Positions 1 to 10,593 of a stretch of 49,367 nt of DNA are shown here, piece after piece (position 1 is the stretch's first letter; each line of letters begins with the position of its first letter). The stretch spans positions 428,266-477,632 of the forward strand of contig BFEA01000358.1 of assembly GCA_003427395.1 (NCBI GenBank), in the 5' to 3' direction. The notes under the pieces were generated by a model that saw only the letters and a program-made list of their open reading frames with translations, was not told the DNA's origin and made no database searches. The DNA is from Chara braunii. Its lineage: Eukaryota > Streptophyta > Charophyceae > Charales > Characeae. Both the position numbers and the translations under genes were made by a program.

Positions 1-1273
1 ATTGCCGTTCCAGCCCCTGTCTACAAATTGGACATGACATGTCGGGGTGCCGTACATGAGTACAGTACTGACTGTCATCGTACGTATGGAAGCAACAACT
101 CGCATGGACTATCCCTTCATAATCCTCACGGCACAAGACATGCGAACCACATGCTAGTTGAATCTCCGGTGGGTCATCACAAAACGGCATGGAGAATCTT
201 TCTTGGGCTTCCTCAGTATGTATTCCTTCTCTACGGGCAGATGACGACAGGGAGGATCGGTCCAATGCAAGGGCGTTCAGCTGCTGCAGGATATGATCTG
301 CAACAGCTCGCACTGGTGGTGATAAATTATGAGCACATCGCTCTGCCGGTGGTTCATATAGAAGTCTATTTTCCTCCTTGGACTGCTGTGTTCGTCGTTC
401 GTCTGGCAAGAAAGAGGGAGATCCGTCAGCGGTTGCTGTAGGTGTGTGACCAACACCGCATGTGGGACATGCTAGGAGAGGATGTGGAGGGTGATGGCAC
501 CGGGGATAGTCCACGCAGTAAGGACACATACTTTCTATGACAGCTTCCTGGAAGCATTGACGACACATGGCATGTTGCTGACATGTCATTAGTACGGAAG
601 GCTGACGTGCACAGTTATTTAAGCATGGCAGATCAAGGCCACAACAGCATGCTGGGCAAGTAATCAAGGGGTGGGGGGAATGAGCACAGGACAGGGGATC
701 ACAATTTTCGTGTGAAAGGCTAGCAGCGACCATCCCTTCATAGCGTTCGGAGCATAGGCTATGTCGTGTACATGCCAACCGAAATGCACCTGTGCGACGG
801 CACAACGGGAGGGCACAGCCATCACCCTGTGGAGAGGTCCTTTCACTGTTTGTGGTAAAATCAGCCGGATTGCTCTCCGCGGGGTGCAGTGCTTGCAAAT
901 GCTCATCGACATACTGTTCCTGATGGACGAGCCAGACTGAGTGACCCTCCAGCATTCGGTGATAGAAAGAGTTAATATTTCCCAGTGTGTGCACCCTACC
1001 ACCATTGTCCCATAGGGTCCATGAATTATCTGCAAAGGTAAGAGCACTGAAGTGACCTGGACGATATAAGATATATGCCCGAATATTCGGATCCGTGCCT
1101 GGCTCGTGGTTTTGTGGAGCGGGCTGGAATTGCAGATGCCTACCCATAAATGCTATAGCCAGGACTTCTATGTTCACCCCAGGCACAGCGCTGTCGTCCT
1201 CTGGGCAGACGGCACGGTGCTCTTCTTCTATCCAGCGAACAATGTCTGCGAAATCAGAAACAGTACAAGGATT
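1..1273 (-). CDS. Josephin-like cysteine protease with three RING-like modules (3' part, runs off left edge)
   Basis: A single open frame of about 424 codons runs on the minus strand from 1273 through base 1 without a stop. The first part resembles the second half of a Josephin deubiquitinase fold: a TVSDFADIV helix, VNIEVLAIAF, then RPGHFSAL with the candidate catalytic His codon at 1054-1052. SWTLWDN follows, with Asp (1009-1007) exactly 15 residues after that His, the spacing of His119 and Asn134 in ataxin-3. The candidate nucleophilic Cys is upstream, beyond an insertion. Three Cys/His-rich modules follow at about 817-635, 627-449 and 181-8. They share the pattern C..H..C, then C.H..HP...CP.C, ending in GL or G, and resemble zinc-binding RING fingers. 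The family implies ubiquitin cleavage or ligation; that role is inference. No known gene is recognised. It could be a host gene or cargo of the neighbouring Penelope-type element. Confidence 0.6.
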
Positions 1274-1648
1274 ACAATTGTAAGCAAACCTCAGAAGAAG
1301 GCAAAAGCAAGGCACATATGGAGAGACAGGGGCTAGGACTACTGGAGAGGACTTAAATAAGGCGGAACAACAATGAACATCCGAGTCAGGATAGAGATTC
1401 TTCGCTCCCAAAATCTTGGGCTTTACGTAGATCTGACAGCTGGGGCTCACCCCAGCTGAGAGGACTTTGGGTACAAGGGCAAGCTGACAGTCGATCCTCC
1501 TCGGCCGGACGGAAGGAAGTGTATGTGTATCGTTGTACTCTTTTTACTTGCCGGTGGAAAAGGAACCAGACTGACGCTCCCCAGAATGGATATGGAGCCA
1601 GGACCATAAGGCCCTGTTAAGAAAAGAAAAAAAAACAATTGTAAGCAA
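1274..1648 (+). mobile_element. Retroposed insertion (SINE- or retrocopy-like) with poly(A) tail and 14-bp TSD
   Basis: The 14-base word ACAATTGTAAGCAA occurs at 1274-1287 and again at 1635-1648. The 347 bp between them (1288-1634) end in an A-rich tail (AAGAAAAGAAAAAAAA) directly before the second copy. A target duplication of this length plus a 3' poly(A) is the hallmark of LINE-type target-primed retroposition. The insert breaks the reading frame of the Josephin-like gene between its catalytic Cys segment (AYNC) and the rest of the protease. No convincing tRNA A or B box is visible, so the source RNA is unknown. The minus strand reads TTTTTTTTTCTTTTCTTAACAG at one edge, which also resembles a splice acceptor, so it may be spliced out as an exapted intron. 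Confidence 0.65.
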
Positions 1649-2157
1649 GGAGACATACATTAATGGCATAGTCCACACAGCGCCCTCGCTGAAGCGCTAT
1701 GGCATTGTCTGATTCCGCAGGTTGCATGGGGAATCCGTTTAAGGTAGGGGGATCCTCGTTCGATTCTGCAGGTTGCACAGGTGGCGGAGACTCGTTGTGG
1801 TCTTGACCAATTGGCTCCGGTATGTGCTCCGGAGAGAGATGATCTTCAACCAGGGGCTCCATCAGGTAATCAGGAGACGGGTCATTGTCATTTGGGGCTG
1901 GGGAGCGAGTGGGGCTAGGTGGATGAGAGAAAGGCGGGTCAGGTTGGTGAGAGGAAGCTGATCAGCCTCACTTGTGCTCAGGGCGGCTACTAGTCGTGCA
2001 AACGCTGCACAAGTAGCTGCACCTCGTGTCTGGTGCACTCGTAAGCCTGCAGCACTGAAGAAATCATCGCCACATTTCGGGCATCGGACTCGATGTGCAC
2101 TATTCCTCACTAGTGTATACTGAAAGCGACGATGTCGTTCCGTACGGTTGCGAGCAT
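1635..2157 (-). pseudogene. N-terminal part of the Josephin/RING gene: C2H2 finger and catalytic-Cys segment
   Basis: Reading on the minus strand from about 2157, a basic stretch leads into CPKCGDDFFSAAGLRVHQ (about 2083-2033), a C2H2-type finger of the kind common in LINE and other retroelement proteins as well as in host regulators. One frame change is needed near 1965. After it the frame is rich in Pro, Ser, Asp and Glu down to GRCVDYAIN, where the Cys codon (1679-1677) sits as in the Josephin box (C followed by HALN or HAIN). The frame then meets the retroposed insert. A donor-like GTATGT lies directly after the AIN codons. I mark it as broken because of the frame change. If the insert is spliced and the frame change is a sequence error, it may still be functional. 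Confidence 0.45.
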
Positions 2158-2352
2158 TTCATCAGAGCAGATCTCCAACCCCTGCAGGGGGCGCGGTGAT
2201 CATGCCATTCAACGACAAACGAGGCCGCTGTCTTGGAGGCTGTTGTGGAGACGGGGAACGTCTCCGCCGAAGAGGCATCTGTAACGATCGATCTAACAAT
2301 GGATACCTCGACCGACTGGGCCTTTGTGACGGCCGATCTGACCATGTGCATT

Positions 2353-2410
2353 GATGATGAGGTCGATGATGAGGTCGATGATGAGGTCGATGATGAGGTC
2401 GATGATGAGA
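2353..2410. repeat. 12-bp minisatellite, four full copies plus a partial one
   Basis: The unit GATGATGAGGTC is repeated exactly at 2353, 2365, 2377 and 2389, followed by GATGATGAG. Read on plus it encodes DDEV repeats inside a 60-codon frame. The period is a multiple of three, so coding in either direction stays possible, but no protein is recognised. Confidence 0.85.
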
Positions 2411-2720
2411 AGTAGAGGAAGAAGTAAGGAAAGAGGAAGAAGAGATGATGCAGATGACTGAGAGGATGCTGCAGCAGAGGACGTCGGTGGGGATGGCGCT
2501 GATGATGGTGGTGGTGCTGCTGATAACGATGGCAGTGATAGCGGTGGTGGTGGTGATGGTGGTGGTGGTGAGGGNGGGGGTCGGGGGGGGGGTGGTGGTG
2601 CAGGCGACGGTGGCAGCAATGGCGGAGGAGGAGGTATACCTTCAGCAGCAGCAGCAACAACAACAGTCGCTGTATTGGTAGGATGCTGGCCTTCATCCCT
2701 TTCTGCCATTTTGGTAACGT
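2411..2720. other. Low-complexity Gly/Asp or Pro/Ser-rich stretch, no gene assigned
   Basis: The plus strand is dominated by GGT, GAT and GGC triplets (Gly/Asp-rich), so the minus strand reads as Pro/Ser-rich. A single ambiguous base sits at 2575 in a G run. On the minus strand it lies between the Penelope-type RT thumb and the C2H2 finger and could encode a linker, but frames do not run through without breaks. Confidence 0.5.
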
Positions 2721-3961
2721 TCACATTGTTTTATGCGGCTGGCATGATCTCTGGCTGAGTTGCCATAACAGGGGAGGGTGGGCGGTCTGCATTTGATTGT
2801 GCGGAGGGGTGATGCTGGCTGCGGTCAAAATTGGTGTCAGGCGATGAGTGGTGGTCCCTTGTGTGCGGTTGGGTGGAGGACCTACGCACTGAATCAGCTT
2901 TCGGGAGTGGGTGAGCAATTGCCCAGCGAACCATTCAGCGAAACAAGTTCGAAAGTCGTGTGACATGAGTTGGTAGCCGGCGTTGTCGGCCACGCACATC
3001 TGCAGTCCAGCCTCTAGCACACTGGGAGGATGGCCCCTGACAAGCATACGTCTTGTCAGGGAAGTCACTGCTGCTTTGAAGTCCGTGCTGCTTTGAAGTC
3101 CGTGGTATTGTTACATATATGTTCGAATCTCTATAGTTGTCCAGTTAGCACACCTGCAGGCTGATGAGCCGGAGCGTTGGAGGAAGCATTGGGATAATGT
3201 ATGACAAGGAACGTCCAGGTCTCGGCCTTATCAAATACGCCAACGCGAAGTGAGCGATCAGGCCGAACCAGGATTCTTGCCCCAAGGAAAAGACATGACC
3301 CATCTTGCTCAGTAGTGTCTTTCCACTCAAGACCATACCGCGCAGGCGACGACGGTAATGTCTTCCAAGATAAAATGTCATCAATGAATCGATATGTGAA
3401 TGCATATGCTTGCGCAGCACGCAGATCTCGCTAACGAAAATCATCGATGAACTGTGCCTCGTCCCAATAAAGCATGAGGTTGGCAATTTCTGGTCCAGAG
3501 TTAGTGCCCATAGGGATACCGACCACCTGATGGTGCAGAGTGCCATCCCTCGTATAAAGGTAAGTATTAGAGACCACGAACCGCAAATGTTGCTCTATTT
3601 CTGACACCGAGAGGGTGTCTGACCCATGTGAAGTAACCCACTCCCCATGATGCGGACCTCCTACGGTCATGTACATCTGTACTGGCCTTCTGCCCTGTGA
3701 GATCCGCCCCAAAGCATAATCATCTGCTTCACGAACAGCATTCAGAACATTGTTAAGAATCCTGTCGTGTGGCAGGTTCGTGTACATAGTTGTAAAGTCC
3801 GCTGTATGTGGTGTACAGCCTCGAAGGGATTGTGCATTCTGCTTGAGATCCAGAATGACTTCCTCAGCACTTTGCACGATCCAGCAACGTCGTACACCAC
3901 TTTCTTGATAAAGCTCATTATCCTTACTGCGCAGGGACTTGATCACACCTTGAAGGGCGTA
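2721..3961 (-). pseudogene. Penelope-type reverse transcriptase, C-terminal half
   Basis: Minus-strand reading from 3961: a segment SGVRRCWIVQSAEEVILDL, then RT motif A (DFTTMYTNLPH), motif B (GIPMGTNSGPEIANL) and catalytic motif C (YRFIDDILSW). A DTTE.DGSCLFLG strand and an NASSNAPAHQPAGVLTGQL segment follow. A thumb-like helix, LTRRMLVRGHPPSVLEAGLQ, lies in a shifted frame at about 3068-3000. This order matches the Penelope-like superfamily of RTs that use IDD rather than Ty3-type YLDD. Breaks seen: an in-frame TAG at 3433-3431 between motifs B and C, and a frame shift caused by a 17-bp duplication at 3071-3104. The N-terminal half lies on the far side of Gypsy-B (12.2-13.5 kb), so the element was split by that insertion. 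No GIY-YIG endonuclease was recognised. Confidence 0.65.
3071..3104. repeat. Perfect 17-bp tandem duplication causing a frameshift
   Basis: CTGCTTTGAAGTCCGTG is present twice head to tail (3071-3087, 3088-3104). Since 17 is not a multiple of three, it moves the Penelope-type RT out of frame just before the thumb. Confidence 0.9.
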
Positions 3962-4902
3962 TGTTGCAAACCGTAACGGTACAGACCAGAACAAGAACCG
4001 ACCTCTATCACATAGTACAGGATAGAGCAGCGGAAGGCTAAAATACCAATGATCCGATCAATCAATGTTGGAATGCAGACCCAATATACATCATCATCAT
4101 TGCAAGGTGTGAAGGGGCCCGGCGCTCTACACAGGAAGAGTGCGCCAGGCTCCAAGCATACACAGATGAAGAGGAAGGGGATGAGATGAAGATGAGGGAG
4201 GAGATGGGAATGTCGTCACACAAGTGACGTTGGTATCGATCCCACATAGTCCCTCGTCAATGTCTCTGTCCCAAAGTTGAGTCTGTATCCAAATGTCGTC
4301 AACATCCCAAAGTCAAAAATCTCTCTTTCTCTCTCTCTCTCGTAGTCTGTCGATACGAAGAAGTCAGGTAGCGAGAGGGTGCGGGAGAGATGGTGGACTT
4401 AGAAGAGGAAGAAGAAGAACTCTCTCTCTCTCTCTCAGTCCGGTACTAACCTGTGAAGGTGGCGCCTTGTTGCAGGTACATCAAAGACGAAGCCGGAGCT
4501 ATGGCGCCACAGGAAAGCTCCCAGGTAAGTCTTCCTGGCCTCCGCCACTCTCCTCTCTCCCAACGCTACTCTAAGATCCTGACAGTGCCCAGCGTTGAAG
4601 ACTAGCTATTACCACTACAGCGCTCCTGCAAAGTGCTGCTGCCGAATCCTGAAGACTGCCCCCTGCCTCCTAAACTCCTATCGCTAGCTACTACCACTAC
4701 ACCCCCCCCCCAGGTAAGCTTTCCTAGCCTCTGCCACTCTCCTCTCTCCCAACGCTATTCTAAGATCCTTACAGCGCCCAGCGCTGAAGACTACTCCTAT
4801 CGCTAGCTACTACCACTGCAGCACTCCTGCAGAATGCTGCTGCCAAATCCTGAAGACTGCCTCCTGCCTCCTAAACTCCTATTGCTAGCTACTACCACTA
4901 CA
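3962..4902 (-). repeat. 3' LTR of Gypsy-B (941 bp)
   Basis: It starts TGTTGCA and ends CACTACA on plus (TG...CA), directly next to the PPT at 4903. It matches 11286 to about 12017. Inside are TC-rich microsatellites and two tandem copies of a 189-bp unit; the other LTR has only one copy, which explains most of the length difference. Confidence 0.8.
4523..4900. repeat. 189-bp tandem duplication inside the Gypsy-B 3' LTR
   Basis: AGGTAAG(T/C)(C/T)TTCCT begins at 4523 and again at 4712. Each unit carries the same CCAACGCTA(C/T)TCTAAGATCC and CTACTACCACTACA landmarks. The 5' LTR has one unit only. Confidence 0.8.
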
Positions 4903-7900
4903 CCGCCCCCTCCTTGAAAGACCGAAGCTGCCTGTCGAAGAGAGGGACCAAAGTCTGGGTGGGAGGGGCAGGTCGTGAAGCTTCCTTAGCTAGTCTTTGT
5001 CGTTCGTAGTGAGCGTAGATCAGCAGTGCTGATGCTTGCAAATCTGCTCGTGAAATGCATCGAGTGTCGTCAGGATCGCATGCTTTGAACGTAAACTTGT
5101 ATTGTTGAGGCTTGTTGTCGTACTTGCTATCTGTGATGACGCGGTCGACCTCCTGATGACCATCCATAGACGGAGGGGTCTTCCGATCGACAGCCCCGGA
5201 AATCATCGCTCTTAGCTGGTGTATACGTTGCCAGCTTCGAGGTGTGAAAGACTGGATGGACCGACAGATGCGCGGGGATGTCGATCACAAAAGATGGGCC
5301 ATCGGGCTTGTCACCTGCAGCTGAACGGACGGTCCATGGTCCAAACCATTTGGGGAGGAGTTTGCGTGAAACATCCTGTTTGAGCATGAACTCTTCCGCG
5401 GAGACCCAAACCAGGTCGAAGGCGCGGATAGGACATGGTACGCGACGCCGATTGGCTTGCTGCTGCATGCAGACTTGAGCCTTTTGCATGTTGATGCGGG
5501 GTTTAGCCAGCAAGTCCCGATACTTCCGAACGAAGGCGGAAAAGCAAGGGGCATCAATGTCGGCAGTCCGTGGGAGGAGGAGATCGCCGAAGATACGGCC
5601 TTTCCGGCCACCGTGGTGCAACTCGAAGGGAGACACGCCGATCGCCGAATGCAACGAAGTGTTGTAGGCGAACTCGATGTCGGAAAGACAGTCAACCCAA
5701 TCATTCTGGTCCGGACGGATGCGCGTACGAAGCATCATTTGAGCGGTTTGATGTGCGCGCTCCGTCTGCCTGTCCGTTTGTGGATGCCTAGCCAAACTTG
5801 GTTTCATTTCGGTGTCGGACTCCTGCATGAGAAAAGTCCAAAATGCCGACATGAACCAAGTGTCGCGGTCGCTAACGATGTCTTCCAGTACGCCATGGCT
5901 GCAAATCCAGCCGATGTGCAAGAGGCGTGCAAGTTCGGGAGCCAAGGCGTAGTACTTGCAAGGGAGAAATCGCGTGTATTTACTCAATCGATCAACAATT
6001 GTGAGGATTTCGTCGTGCCCGAGGCGGTCACGAGGAAACGGGCCGGTGACGTCCATAGCAATGGAGAGGCCGGGTCCCAGCGGGATAGGCAACAGGCCCA
6101 ACTCACCGTAGGGATTGTGGTTGGGAGGCTTGCTTCGTTGGCAAACTTCGCAAGAGTCGCAATACCGAGTGACATCGGTGATGACATCGGGCCACCGGAA
6201 TCGCTGCTGAAGTCGTGCGATAGTTCGATTGACTTCGAAATGGCCGGCGAGTCATGAGTCATGGTACTCGCCGAGAAGGCGAGTACGAAGACGATGGTTT
6301 CGTGGGACGCAGAGTAAGTCATTGCCTCGCGAGTCATTGCCTCGCGAGTGGAGAAGCAAGTACCCGTCGACGATGCGATAATTGTTGGCCAAGGGGTGAT
6401 CCGAAGATAGCTGTGCATAGAGCGTGCCGAAGTCCGGATCAGACTGATATGCCCGGATGAAGTGTCGTTGAAGCCCCTCGTCGAATGCGAAGGCATGATG
6501 TGTCATAGCGCAAAGATCGGGTTTTCGCGAGAGTGCATCTTCTGCACGATTGGAGAGGCAGGCGAGATGTTTCGGTGTGAAGTCGAATTGGTCGATGAAG
6601 TACATCCATCGTCCGATAATGCTGCTCACCGTATCTTGCATCTTGTAGTGGGTCAGCGGGTTGTTATCCATGACCCAGGTGAACCTACGACGCCCAAGGA
6701 GGAAGTGTCATCGTCTCTAGAGAGTCATCACGAACGCGATCAGCTCCTTCTTCCTTGCATCATCAAGTGAGTTGATGGGAGGCACCTTGTGGCTCTAGTA
6801 CTCAACGGGATGCCAGACGTCACCGTTGTGTTGTTCCAAGACTGCCCCAATACCATAATCGAAGGCATCGGATGACACTCTCGTTGGCAAGGTGGGGTTG
6901 TAGATGCTAAGGACGTGTGCCATGAGCATGGCCGTCTTGAGTGCTTGGAATGACCGGCGTGCTACATCATCAAATTCGAATGGCACCTTTGGCGATTGTA
7001 ATCTCGTCAATGGTGCAGCAATCCTCAAGTACCCGGTAATGAAGCGTTGGTAGTAGCTTGCCAACCCCATGAATGAGCAAACTTTCGTGGTGTTGGTGGG
7101 CTTGGGCCATATGCGGATGGCCTCAATCTTGTTCGCGAGCGGACGGATGCCTTGCGATGTCACATAATGGCCCAAGTATTCGAGCTCCTACCGCGCGAAT
7201 TCACATTTGTCACGGTTGGCTTTGTACTTGGCTTGTCGTAGCCGCTCCAAAACTGTGTGCAGGTGCTCCACATGCTCGTCTAAACTCCGGCTGTACACCA
7301 AGATATCGTAGAGGTAGACGAGTACAAATTTGTCCAGCACGCGTCGGAACTCCATCGTCATAGCCGCTTGGAACGTGGTCGGGGCATTCGTAAGGCCAAA
7401 AGGCATTACCAACCATTCGAAATGCCCATATCGCGTCTTGAATGCGGTCTTGTAGTGCTCCTCCCGCTGGATCTCGAGTTGGTGATATCCCGATTTTAGG
7501 TCAAGCTTGGAGAAAAAATTTGCACCTCCCAACCGTTCGAGGAGGTCGTCGATGCGCGGAAGAGGGTCAACGTTCTTGACGGTTTGCGCGTTGAGCTTGC
7601 GATAATCGATGCACAACCGCAAGTCCTTGTTCTTCTTCTGGACGAAGAGAACGGGGGCACCGTATGGCGAAGAGCTAGGCCGAATCCAGCCTTTCTCAAG
7701 AAGGTCATCAAGTTGTGCCCGAAGCACACTCTTCCTCCCTCATGCGGTAGATGCAACCACGCAGAGGTACGGCCCCGACCTCGAGGATGATCTGTGGCGG
7801 ATTAGCCGATCCTGTACAACTCCATGTGGGGCTTCGAAAATGTCGCCATAGGCGTCGAGAAGCTCGGTGATGCATGGGTCCGTTGATGCATCCGTCGATG

Positions 7901-8905
7901 GGATGTCGTGGGGAGGGAGGGCGTGGAGAAAACACACCCACATCTCCTCGACGTCATCCCGGGTGATGGAAGCTCGAATGCTCGCCGCGGACCCCACGTG
8001 ACAGCTGATCGAAGGGTGAGGTGGAGGCACCGTGCATGGGACTAGTACTCCGTTCCGATCACGAATGTGAACGGTGCAGAGGTAGAAGTTCATCGGGTGA
8101 ACCTCGCTTGGCAGCCACGACATGCCCAAAATCATGTCGAACTTGGTATCCAGAATGTCGAAGGACACGGCCTCGCTCACATGCGGGGCGAAGTACACGG
8201 GGACCGAATCAATGCACCGGTCGATTGACTTGTGCGTGTGACCGTCGGCCAACGTGACTTGCGTCGGCTGCGACTTCCTCCGAACACGTGGCCCCAGGCC
8301 GGCGCGTACCAAGAAATCTTGGCTCATGTAGTTGCGAGTGGCTCCGCAATCGATCAAAGCGCTGCAGGTCGCTTCTCCGATCTGTAATGCGTATGTACAG
8401 CAATGGCACGTCGTTGGTGGCATACCATTGTGTCTTGAACTCACGGTTGATCTTCGCAACGTAGTCGTTAATGTCATCAACCTCTACTCCGACGTCCATC
8501 AACAAAGTTGGTACTGTAGTGTGCAAGTAATCCCGAAATTGTGCCATGAGCACGTTGCAATGCGGTTTCGGCAATCGACCGGTCGGGGGAAGGGGCATCC
8601 ATTGGAAGTCCGCGAACGTCAACGGGTTGAGTATCTCAAGTCTTAACCATGACGTCGAATCCCCGACGAAAGTTGGCGGCGAAGCTGCCGAATCGGTTGC
8701 CGATGGTGATGAAACCGTGCATGCGATGGAGTCTTGCACGTGGAGTGATGGTCCAACGGTGGGACCAAGTGGACAGCGTAATCCTCGTAAGTGAACCGAG
8801 GACTCGCGACATCCGCATTCTCCCTAGATGTGTAGGAGGCCGCTAGCAAGGCGGCTGAATCTGGCGGAGTGAGAGGTGGAGTCGCCTCACCTCCCGTGCA
8901 ACTAA
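4898..8905 (-). pseudogene. Gypsy-B pol: protease, RT, RNase H, integrase, chromodomain
   Basis: In coding order: a retropepsin site ALIDCGATRNYMS (DCG in place of the usual DSG/DTG), the RT core [44 protein letters not shown], and an active site reading YLYD (7316-7305) where YLDD is expected. Then come the connection and RNase H segments, an integrase zinc-binding region (CDSCEVCQ), a DDE core with AMDVTGPF, IVSDRDTWF and TDRQTERAHQ, a WFGPW segment and a chromodomain (VDRVITDSKY to DTRCISRADL, about 5170-5030). The integrase frame 6249-5127 is intact. Breaks: stops at 7187-7185 and about 6252, three more in RNase H, a one-base shift before the chromodomain, and several shifts between 8850 and 7720. 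A 15-bp in-frame duplication lies at 6319-6348. It begins in the -1 frame relative to gag. Confidence 0.85.
4903..4920 (-). other. Polypurine tract of Gypsy-B
   Basis: The minus strand reads CTTTCAAGGAGGGGGCGG immediately before the 3' LTR, the place where plus-strand DNA synthesis is primed. Gypsy-A has the comparable TTTAAGAGGGGGAGTG. Confidence 0.75.
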
Positions 8906-10593
8906 GTTTCCCGAGCTAATTCGAGGTCGAACATCCTCCTTGCCTTGATCTTGGCATTGGGAGGTCTTGTGCTTGGTGTTGTTGCACCAATAGCAGCAGC
9001 CGTATCGGCTGCGATACTTGTATTCGGCCTCGGTCAAGCTGAACTTGACCCATGGCTGTCCATTTCGAATTGGTAATGTTGTTTTCGCCTTCCCTTTTCC
9101 ATGGGAGTTGTTGTTGCTTCGCGACTGGACGGCGGCTACCTGATTTCCCTCACGTGATGTTGGCGTGGCTGCCGGGTCTTCCACAAGGTTGTCCAGTTGG
9201 CCTGCAGCTACAGGCTGCGAATGCGGACCAAACTTTCCTTTCTCCACATAGGCTGACTGCCACGCTGATTTCTCATGTGCAGCAGCCTGGTTGGTCTTGA
9301 TGATCTCACGAGCCTTGTCGATGATTTCGGCGAAGGCCGTGTACTGTTCACGATCATTGAGTTCGAGGCTCAAGGCGGCAAACGAACGGTTGTAGAACTC
9401 CAGGCGCAGATGCAAAAATGGCAAGTCGAGATCGGGTGTTGCCACAATCTTTTGTCATTCTGTGAGCCAATCGAGTATCGGTGTGTTGCCTTGAGTCACT
9501 GCGAAGAGGCGGTTGATGGCGAGCGTTGGGGCGTCGTCAACAATGAACCGCTTCTTCCATTCCTTCGTCAAATTTTCCCAAAAGATCTTCTTGTGCAGAT
9601 CAACCTGGACGTCGTGGATGGTTGCCATGTGGTTGAGCCAGATCTGGCATCCGCCCTTGACGATAAGGAACAGCGCTGAGATGTACAAGTGAGCGGGGAC
9701 CTCATGAATCTGAAGCTCCATTGTAAAGCCCTACCACCAGGGGACTGGGTCTTGATGCGTATAGTCATCAAACTTTTCAATCCGGAACGTCGACCACTTA
9801 TATTGTCGCGATGCACTGGTGTTGACATCGTTGTCAGGCGGCTGGTGTAGTAGCCGAATCTCGTTCGGCACATTGCCTAGCTGCACGGATATTAACTTAC
9901 AAAGGTACGACAATCAGACCTGACCGAAGCCACATTGTCTAACTGTCAAGAAGACAAGACAATACAACAGCCAAGCTTGACCGAAGCCACATTGCTTGGC
10001 TGTAAAGATGTTGAATCTTCAAGGTGTCAGCTGCTCGCTCATGGAGGCTGGTGCGGCGAAAGTGATGATGTCGCCGATCATCGCGAGTACATGGTCAATT
10101 CGTTGCTCCAACTGGCGGGTAGAGGCGGCATTGCTGGGTTCACCAGCATCTGGTCTTGGTGCTGCTTGCTCCAAGTCCTGTACACGGGTATGAAGTGCCC
10201 ATGTAGCATCCTCGTGTTCCCGGTGTTGTTTCTCTAACTCGGACTGCAGGTGGTTACAAGTGTAAACCAACCGGGCCACGAGTTTGGAGAAAAACTCATT
10301 GTGCTGCTCTTCCGGTGTCGCGTCGTCGTGGCCCTCGGATGGTTCAAAATGCCAGAACTTAAGTCTGTCGATGCTGGTGGCCTCGTGCCGCTGCAGCAGA
10401 TCCTGGGCCTCCTTGTGGCGGCCCTGGGCATCTGCGTCAGCTGCGGCCTGAAGCCGCTGCTTTTCAGCAGCTGCCTTCGCTTCAGCATGTCGGCTGCCGC
10501 CTGGCGCTGTTCCTCAGCCTCAATCAGTGCGAGCTGAGCTTGGATCCGTTGTCGGTACTCGGCAATGCACTCGCTGGCCAGTTGGCCTGGCAT
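8843..10593 (-). pseudogene. Gypsy-B gag: coiled coil, capsid and zinc knuckle
   Basis: From the ATG at 10593, a Gln/Ala/Glu-rich helical N-terminus (LASECIAEYRQRIQAQLALI) is followed by a coiled-coil stretch (10279-10019), a capsid-like region (9913-9050) and a CCHC knuckle C-YW-C-NNTK-H-KTSQ-C near 9010-8960. The frame ends at a TAG (8845-8843), overlapping the pol frame. In-frame stops at about 9733-9731 and 9457-9455 fall where intact relatives have Gln and Trp, so both fit C-to-T or G-to-A change. Frame shifts occur in the N-terminal third. The C-terminal 200 codons (9445-8843) are open. Confidence 0.75.
8871..8912 (-). promoter_or_regulatory. Programmed -1 frameshift signal at the gag/pol junction (GGGAAAC plus stem-loop)
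   Basis: On the minus strand the gag frame reads TCG GGA AAC, giving the canonical slippery heptamer G GGA AAC (8912-8906). Ten bases later an 8-bp stem (arms 8895-8888 and 8878-8871, GGGAGGTG with CACCTCTC, one G-U pair) closes a 9-base loop. The pol frame is open from this point in the -1 register. The same stem columns pair in Gypsy-A with compensatory changes. Confidence 0.7.

Noticed and set aside
2148-2415. Plus-strand acidic protein with DDEV repeats
   Set aside because: Only about 60 codons, no recognisable domain, and a minisatellite explains it; kept as a repeat.
5457-6257. 266-codon plus-strand frame opposite the Gypsy-B integrase
   Set aside because: Shadow of the conserved minus-strand integrase.
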